DNA from: Melaminivora alkalimesophila
Lineage (GTDB): Bacteria > Pseudomonadota > Gammaproteobacteria > Burkholderiales > Burkholderiaceae_C
DNA: 19,807 nt
Direction: 5' to 3'
Assembly (NCBI RefSeq): GCF_000282995.1
Contig: NZ_ALEE01000205.1
Span: forward strand, 1-19,807
Shown here: positions 15,698-19,807 of the stretch, piece by piece
How the letters are laid out: each line of letters begins with the position of its first letter
Numbering within the stretch: position 1 is the first letter of the stretch
Position numbers and translations under genes: made by a program
The notes under the pieces: model-generated
Database searches by the model: none
What the model saw: the letters and a program-made list of their open reading frames with translations, nothing else
What the model was told of the DNA's origin: nothing

Positions 15698-17233
15698 TCA
15701 GGCCGGCACCACCCGGTTCTTGCCGCTGCGCTTGGCCAGATACATGGCCTGGTCCGCCCGGCGCAGGGCATCCGGGCCATCGCTTTCCTCCCTGACCTGG
15801 GCGACCCCCGCGCTGAAGGTGATCAGCACGCGCTCGTCGTCCTTCAGGAAGTAGCGCTTGGTCAGCTCGCGCTGCAGGCGCTGCATGACCCGCACGCCAT
15901 CCTCCACCTCCGTGTCCGGCAGCAGGATCACGAACTCCTCGCCTCCGTAGCGCGCCAGCTGGTCCTGTGGACGCAGCACCTGGCGCGCCACTTCGGCCAG
16001 GTGCACCAGGGCCTCGTCGCCGGTGGCGTGCCCGAGGCGGTCATTCAGCGCCTTGAAATTGTCGAGATCGAGCAGGGCCACGCACAGGGGCGTTTCCTGG
16101 CGGCTCGAGCGGGCCATCTCGCGCGCCAGCGCCTCGTCCAGGCCCTTGCGATTGAGCGAGCCCGTGAGCGGATCGTGCCGCGCCTGGGCGCTGGCCCGGT
16201 CCAGCTCCTGGCGCAGCTGGTCGATCTCCGCGTGCCGCGCCTCGGCGTGTTCGCGCTGGTCCTGCAGCTCGCCGTGCGTGACGCGACTCGCCAGCGCCAT
16301 GGCGCGCGCTGCATTCACCGCCTCCTCCAGCACCGGCGTGATGTCGTAGAGCTGGGTAGCGCGGCTGATGCGCTCGGCACACTGCTCGAGCTGGCCCTGG
16401 TAATTGCTGCTGGAGGCGTCCAGCTCCGCCAGGCGCTCGATGAAGGTCGTGAGCAGCGCGCGCATCTGCGCCTGCGCCTGGTCGAGGCGGGCCTTGGCTT
16501 CGCCCTGCTTGAAGACCACGTCCTTGAGTCGATGCTCCAGTTCGTCGAGCCGCCGCAGGTTCAGGGGCGGCGTGGATGCGCTCAGCAGCGCCTCCACCTG
16601 GCCCTGCACCCAGGCATCGTCGGTGCTCAGCAGGGCGATGTTCTCGAACACCAGGCGCAGCAGGGCCAGCAGGCTGGCGCGCACGGCCGCCTGGTCCTGG
16701 GCGGCAAAGGACAGCCGATGGCTCAGGTCGGCCAGCAGGCGCTCGGTCGCGGCCGTCTCCGGATCGGGGCCGCGCAGGCGGTCCACCAGCTCCTGGCCCA
16801 TGCCGAGCAGGCGGGCGTCGTCCTCGCCGGCGGCCGTCAAGGCATTCTCGACCAGCCGCGCGAGCATCTCCGTCAGGCGCGGCGGGAGCGTGCGCCCGTC
16901 CGCCACCTCCTCGCGCACCGCCGGCGTGGCGACGGCGGCACCCTGCAGTCCCAGGTTCGCATAGCCCACCAGCGTGCTCTGCAGCAGAGCCCAGCTCTGC
17001 TCGGCAATGGCGTTTTCCAGCTGGTCGAGCAGGCGCCGCTGCGCCGGTGTCTGGGCGGGCAGCACGCGCGTGATGGCGCGCAGCGGCGCCGCAGGGAAGG
17101 GCGGGGCGCTCGGGGTGTCGGCGATTTCGTCGTAAAGCGCCCGGTAGTTCTCGGGCGTCGGACTCAGGCGACGCGCCGCCAGCTGCTTGAGCGTCTCTCG
17201 GGCGATCTCGGAAGGGGTTCGGGGTGCGGCCAT
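15698..17233 (-). CDS. Cytosolic GGDEF diguanylate cyclase
   Basis: A 511-residue protein with a C-terminal GGDEF domain that would make cyclic di-GMP from two GTP. The active-site loop is GGEEF at 430-434 ('[13 protein letters not shown]'), preceded by an intact inhibitory I-site R421-P-Q-D424 at the standard five-residue spacing, so product inhibition is likely. '[16 protein letters not shown]' marks the domain start near residue 355. No membrane segment or signal peptide is seen. The N-terminal 350 residues are largely alpha-helical; about 225-350 have the Leu/Ala/Glu/Gln character of a coiled coil, probably for dimerisation or signal reception. Residues 1-40 ('[22 protein letters not shown]') are a recurrent start of such betaproteobacterial proteins. 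The signal sensed is unknown. Confidence 0.95.
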   Translation of the reverse strand: MAAPRTPSEIARETLKQLAARRLSPTPENYRALYDEIADTPSAPPFPAAPLRAITRVLPAQTPAQRRLLDQLENAIAEQSWALLQSTLVGYANLGLQGAAVATPAVREEVADGRTLPPRLTEMLARLVENALTAAGEDDARLLGMGQELVDRLRGPDPETAATERLLADLSHRLSFAAQDQAAVRASLLALLRLVFENIALLSTDDAWVQGQVEALLSASTPPLNLRRLDELEHRLKDVVFKQGEAKARLDQAQAQMRALLTTFIERLAELDASSSNYQGQLEQCAERISRATQLYDITPVLEEAVNAARAMALASRVTHGELQDQREHAEARHAEIDQLRQELDRASAQARHDPLTGSLNRKGLDEALAREMARSSRQETPLCVALLDLDNFKALNDRLGHATGDEALVHLAEVARQVLRPQDQLARYGGEEFVILLPDTEVEDGVRVMQRLQRELTKRYFLKDDERVLITFSAGVAQVREESDGPDALRRADQAMYLAKRSGKNRVVPA

Positions 17234-17308
17234 CGGCGACAGGGCGGGGATGACGGAACCCCAAAGTGTGACAGAGTGCGACCCCCTTCCGGCAGCAAGC
17301 CCCCCTTT

Positions 17309-18283
17309 TTAGTTGACCAGCACCAGCTTGCCCATCACCGCGCGCGAGCCCATGCGCTCGAAGGCGGCGGGCAGCTGCGACATGGGCATGGTGCGGTCGA
17401 TGGCGGGCTTGACCTTCCCTTCGCCATACCACCGGGCCAGCTGCGCCATCATCGCGGCGTTGGCCTTCGGTTCGCGCTTGGCGAACTCGCCCCAGAACAC
17501 GCCCACCAGCGAGGCTCCCTTGAGCAGCGGCAGGTTGAGCGGCAGCGACGGGATGGGGCCCGCGGCGAAGCCCACCACCAGGTAGCGGCCGCGCCAGGCG
17601 ATGGAGCGAAACGCCGGCTCTGCCAGATCGCCGCCCACCGGGTCGTACACCACGTCCGGCCCCTTGCCCTCGGTCAGCGCCTTGAGGGCGCCGCGCAGGT
17701 CCTCCTGGCTGTAGTCGATCACCGCATCCGCGCCGAGCCTGAGGCACAGCTCGCACTTCTCGCGGCTCGATGCAGCAGCGATCACGCGCGCGCCCGCGGC
17801 CTTGGCGATCTGGATGGCGGCGGTGCCCACGCCACCGGCGGCGCCCAGGATCAGCACGGTCTCGCCCGCCTCGAGGGCCCCGCGGTCGATCAGCGCGTGG
17901 TGCGAGGTCGCATAGGTCATGATGAAGGCGGCGGCGTCCACGTGCGGGAAACCCTCCGGCAGGGGCATGCAGCGGGCCGCCGGGGCGCAGGCGTGCGTGG
18001 CAAAGCCGCCGGTGCCGCTCAGGCAGGCGACGCTCTGGCCCGGCCGCAGGCCCTCCACGCCTTCGCCCACCGCCTGCACCACGCCCGCCCATTCGGCGCC
18101 GGGCACGAAGGGCAGCGGCGGCTTGATCTGGTACTTGTTCTGCACCATCAGCAGGTCGGGAAAATTCAGGCTGGCAGCGCGGATCTCCACCAGCACCTCG
18201 CCGGCGCCTGGAGTGGGTGTGGGCAGCTCCGTCCAGGCCAGCTGTTCCACGCCCGTCGGCTCGGTGCAAAGCCATGCATGCAT
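17309..18283 (-). CDS. Zinc-independent MDR family NADPH:quinone oxidoreductase-like enzyme
   Basis: A 324-residue medium-chain dehydrogenase/reductase. The GroES-like N-terminal half includes '[18 protein letters not shown]' and '[19 protein letters not shown]'. The nucleotide-binding half carries '[22 protein letters not shown]' at about 145-164. It lacks the Cys/Glu zinc ligands of alcohol dehydrogenases, fitting the quinone reductase/enoyl reductase branch. The ATG at 18283 has AGGAGAG seven bases upstream (complement of 18291-18297), which fixes the start; the frame extends 13 residues further without need. The gene is divergent from surE and 75 bases upstream of the GGDEF gene on the same strand. 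The physiological substrate is unknown. Confidence 0.9.
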   Translation of the reverse strand: MHAWLCTEPTGVEQLAWTELPTPTPGAGEVLVEIRAASLNFPDLLMVQNKYQIKPPLPFVPGAEWAGVVQAVGEGVEGLRPGQSVACLSGTGGFATHACAPAARCMPLPEGFPHVDAAAFIMTYATSHHALIDRGALEAGETVLILGAAGGVGTAAIQIAKAAGARVIAAASSREKCELCLRLGADAVIDYSQEDLRGALKALTEGKGPDVVYDPVGGDLAEPAFRSIAWRGRYLVVGFAAGPIPSLPLNLPLLKGASLVGVFWGEFAKREPKANAAMMAQLARWYGEGKVKPAIDRTMPMSQLPAAFERMGSRAVMGKLVLVN

Positions 18284-18419
18284 CGTTCGTCTCTCCTGTG
18301 TTTGTCCATGTCGGCAGGGCACGCACGCGCAACGCGTCCCCGGGCGGGCAATGCTAGTGGCGCCACGGCGGCTGCCCTTGTCCCCTGTGCGACCGGGGGC
18401 GTTCCTGTCGGTGGCCTCC

Positions 18420-18444
18420 TACAATGCGCGGCAACCGCTTGCCG
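18420..18444 (+). promoter_or_regulatory. Candidate surE -10 box and 16-base palindrome
   Basis: TACAAT (18420-18425, 5 of 6 consensus bases) is followed by the perfect palindrome CGGCAA-CCGC-TTGCCG (18429-18444), which ends four bases before the surE ATG. No good -35 is found at 16-18 bases. The palindrome occupies the place where a Shine-Dalgarno would lie. It may be an operator over the transcription start or an mRNA hairpin. Confidence 0.42.
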
Positions 18445-18448
18445 ATCC

Positions 18449-19225
18449 ATGAGAATCCTGATTTCCAACGACGATGGCTACCAGGCGCCCGGCATCGAGG
18501 CGCTCCACGACGCCCTCAAGGACATCGCCGATGTCGAGGTGGTCGCGCCCGAACACAACAACAGCGCCAAGTCCAACGCGCTCACGCTGCACTCGCCCCT
18601 GTACGTGCAGCGCGCCGCCAACGGCTTTCGCTACGTGAACGGCACGCCCGCCGACTGCGTGCACATCGCCCTCACCGGCCTGCTGTCGTACCGGCCCGAC
18701 CTGGTGGTCTCCGGCATCAACAACGGCGCCAACATGGGCGACGACACCATCTACTCCGGCACCGTCGGTGCCGCCATGGAAGGCTACCTCTTCGGCATCC
18801 CGGCGATCGCCTTCTCGCAGGTGGACAAGGGCTGGGGCGAGATCGAGGCCGCGGCGCGCAAGGCGCGCGACATGGTCGAGCAGATGCAGCGCCACCGGCT
18901 CATCGGCCAGGCCCCCTGGCTGCTCAACGTCAACATTCCCAACATGCCCTACGAGGCGCTCAAGCCGCTGCGGCTGTGCCGCCTGGGGCGCCGCCACGCG
19001 GCCCAGCGCGTCATCGAGCAGCAGAGCCCGCGCGGCGACGTGATGTACTGGATCGGCGGGGCGGGGGCCGCCAAGGACGATGCCGAGGGCACGGACTTCC
19101 ATGCCACCGCGCACGGCCACGTGGCCGTGACGCCGCTGAAGATCGACCTCACGGACCATGATGCGCTGGGGTATTGGGCGCAGACCGTGGCGCGCATTGC
19201 CGGGGGCGGCGGAGCAGGGCAATGA
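18449..19225 (+). CDS. surE: 5'/3'-nucleotidase SurE
   Basis: A 258-residue SurE, a metal-dependent phosphatase that removes phosphate from 5'- and 3'-nucleotides and short polyphosphate and supports survival in stationary phase (family knowledge). The metal site is complete: D8 and D9 in '[13 protein letters not shown]', S39 in '[12 protein letters not shown]', and N92 in '[19 protein letters not shown]'. Length matches the family. The start is fixed by the N-terminal motif; no Shine-Dalgarno precedes it, only a palindrome. The stop overlaps the pcm start (ATGA), as in the widespread surE-pcm pair that often leads to nlpD-rpoS. A longer upstream open frame in the same phase is not coding. 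Confidence 0.98.
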   Translation: MRILISNDDGYQAPGIEALHDALKDIADVEVVAPEHNNSAKSNALTLHSPLYVQRAANGFRYVNGTPADCVHIALTGLLSYRPDLVVSGINNGANMGDDTIYSGTVGAAMEGYLFGIPAIAFSQVDKGWGEIEAAARKARDMVEQMQRHRLIGQAPWLLNVNIPNMPYEALKPLRLCRLGRRHAAQRVIEQQSPRGDVMYWIGGAGAAKDDAEGTDFHATAHGHVAVTPLKIDLTDHDALGYWAQTVARIAGGGGAGQ

Positions 19226-19807
19226 CCCAGCGACGCCCCGGCTTTCCGGCCCGCATGGACTGGCAGCGACCGTCGCCCGGCGCTGCGCCCGCCGGTGGGC
19301 GCCAGCCGGCTGCGCCGGCCCCGGTGCCACTGGGCGTGGGGCTCGACTCGGCGGCGGTGCGCGCACGCATGGTGCAGCGCCTGGCCGCCGGCGGCATCCA
19401 GGCGCCGCAGGTGCTCCAGGCCATGAACGCCGTGGAGCGCCACCGCTTCGTCGATTCCGCCTTGGCCAACCAGGCCTACGAAGACACCAGCCTGCCGATC
19501 GGCTTGGCACAGACCATCTCCAAGCCCAGCGTGGTGGCACGCATGACCGAGCTGTTGCTGGGCGCCGAATGTGCCCGTGGCGGCGTGCTCGGGCGGGTGC
19601 TGGAGATCGGCACCGGCTGCGGCTACCAGGCGGCGGTGCTGGCGCGCGTGGCGCGCGAGGTCTACACCATCGAGCGGCTGCGCGCGCTGCACGAGAAGGC
19701 GCGCGAGCACCTGCGGCCGTTGCGGTTGGCGAACGTGCACCTGATCCTGGGTGACGGGATGCTCGGCTACGCGGCCGGCGCCCCTTATGCCGCCATCGTG
19801 GCCGGGG
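19222..19807 (+). CDS. pcm: Protein-L-isoaspartate O-methyltransferase, 5' part
   Basis: The first 195 residues of Pcm; the gene runs off the right edge. It methylates isoaspartyl residues so that damaged proteins can be repaired, using S-adenosylmethionine. The family block '[23 protein letters not shown]' (90-112) and the AdoMet motif '[14 protein letters not shown]' (126-139) are clear, followed by 'VYTIERL'. An N-terminal extension of about 45 residues, rich in Pro, Ala and Gly, precedes the part that aligns with the 208-residue E. coli protein; such extensions are common in Burkholderiales. The ATG at 19222 overlaps the surE stop by 4 bases and has the purine-rich GGAGCAGGG just upstream, within surE. 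Confidence 0.96.
   Translation, partial: MTQRRPGFPARMDWQRPSPGAAPAGGRQPAAPAPVPLGVGLDSAAVRARMVQRLAAGGIQAPQVLQAMNAVERHRFVDSALANQAYEDTSLPIGLAQTISKPSVVARMTELLLGAECARGGVLGRVLEIGTGCGYQAAVLARVAREVYTIERLRALHEKAREHLRPLRLANVHLILGDGMLGYAAGAPYAAIVAG

Noticed and set aside
16001..18448. Long open frame ahead of surE in the same phase
   Set aside because: It runs antisense through the GGDEF and oxidoreductase genes. SurE homology, including the metal-site Asp pair, begins exactly at the ATG at 18449.

Overview
The window is GC-rich chromosomal DNA from a betaproteobacterium, most likely of the order Burkholderiales and family Comamonadaceae. This rests on the protein sequences I recognise, on the propionate-catabolism gene set prpC-acnD-prpF, on a second long-form IF-1 gene, and on a degenerate intergenic palindrome that resembles one I remember as common in that family. 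No rRNA, tRNA, CRISPR array, insertion sequence or prophage is visible. Seventeen protein genes are supported; the first (metR) and last (pcm) run off the window ends.

Left part (1-1472): the 3' end of a MetR-type LysR regulator converges on a two-gene toxin-antitoxin module on the minus strand. The PIN-domain nuclease gene lies upstream of its ribbon-helix-helix antitoxin gene, and the two overlap by 4 bases. Two 9-base direct repeats sit at the promoter and start of this module.

Propionate block (1473-9056): four minus-strand genes, prpC, acnD, prpF and an isocitrate-lyase/PEP-mutase-family lyase, form a compact operon for the 2-methylcitrate cycle. The divergent gene encodes an XRE-type regulator of the RamB/PrpR/ScfR kind, with a cysteine-rich C-terminus. 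A near-palindrome built from TTTGC/GCAAA arms lies in front of the regulator gene and is a plausible operator. The 3' end of acnD runs into a degenerate palindrome, followed by tandem stop codons and then the prpF start with no recognisable ribosome binding site.

Housekeeping block (9108-14973, minus strand): mutS, a GT39-like membrane glycosyltransferase overlapping it by 4 bases, hemH (ferrochelatase) and hslR (Hsp15) follow one another and may be partly co-transcribed.

Right part (14974-19807): a 430-base gene-free interval carries two interleaved divergent promoters, for mutS and infA. It also holds a leader of about 300 nt, full of perfect hairpins, in front of infA, which encodes an 87-residue IF-1 with a basic tail. 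Next come a soluble GGDEF diguanylate cyclase and a quinone-oxidoreductase-like enzyme on the minus strand, then surE and the start of pcm on the plus strand, overlapping by 4 bases as a stress/repair pair. surE has a 16-base palindrome just before its start codon.

The strongest candidates for something under-described are the structured infA leader with its interleaved promoters, and the RamB-type control of a propionate operon whose tail lyase replaces a head-of-operon prpB. I found no clear evidence of an entirely new multi-gene system.
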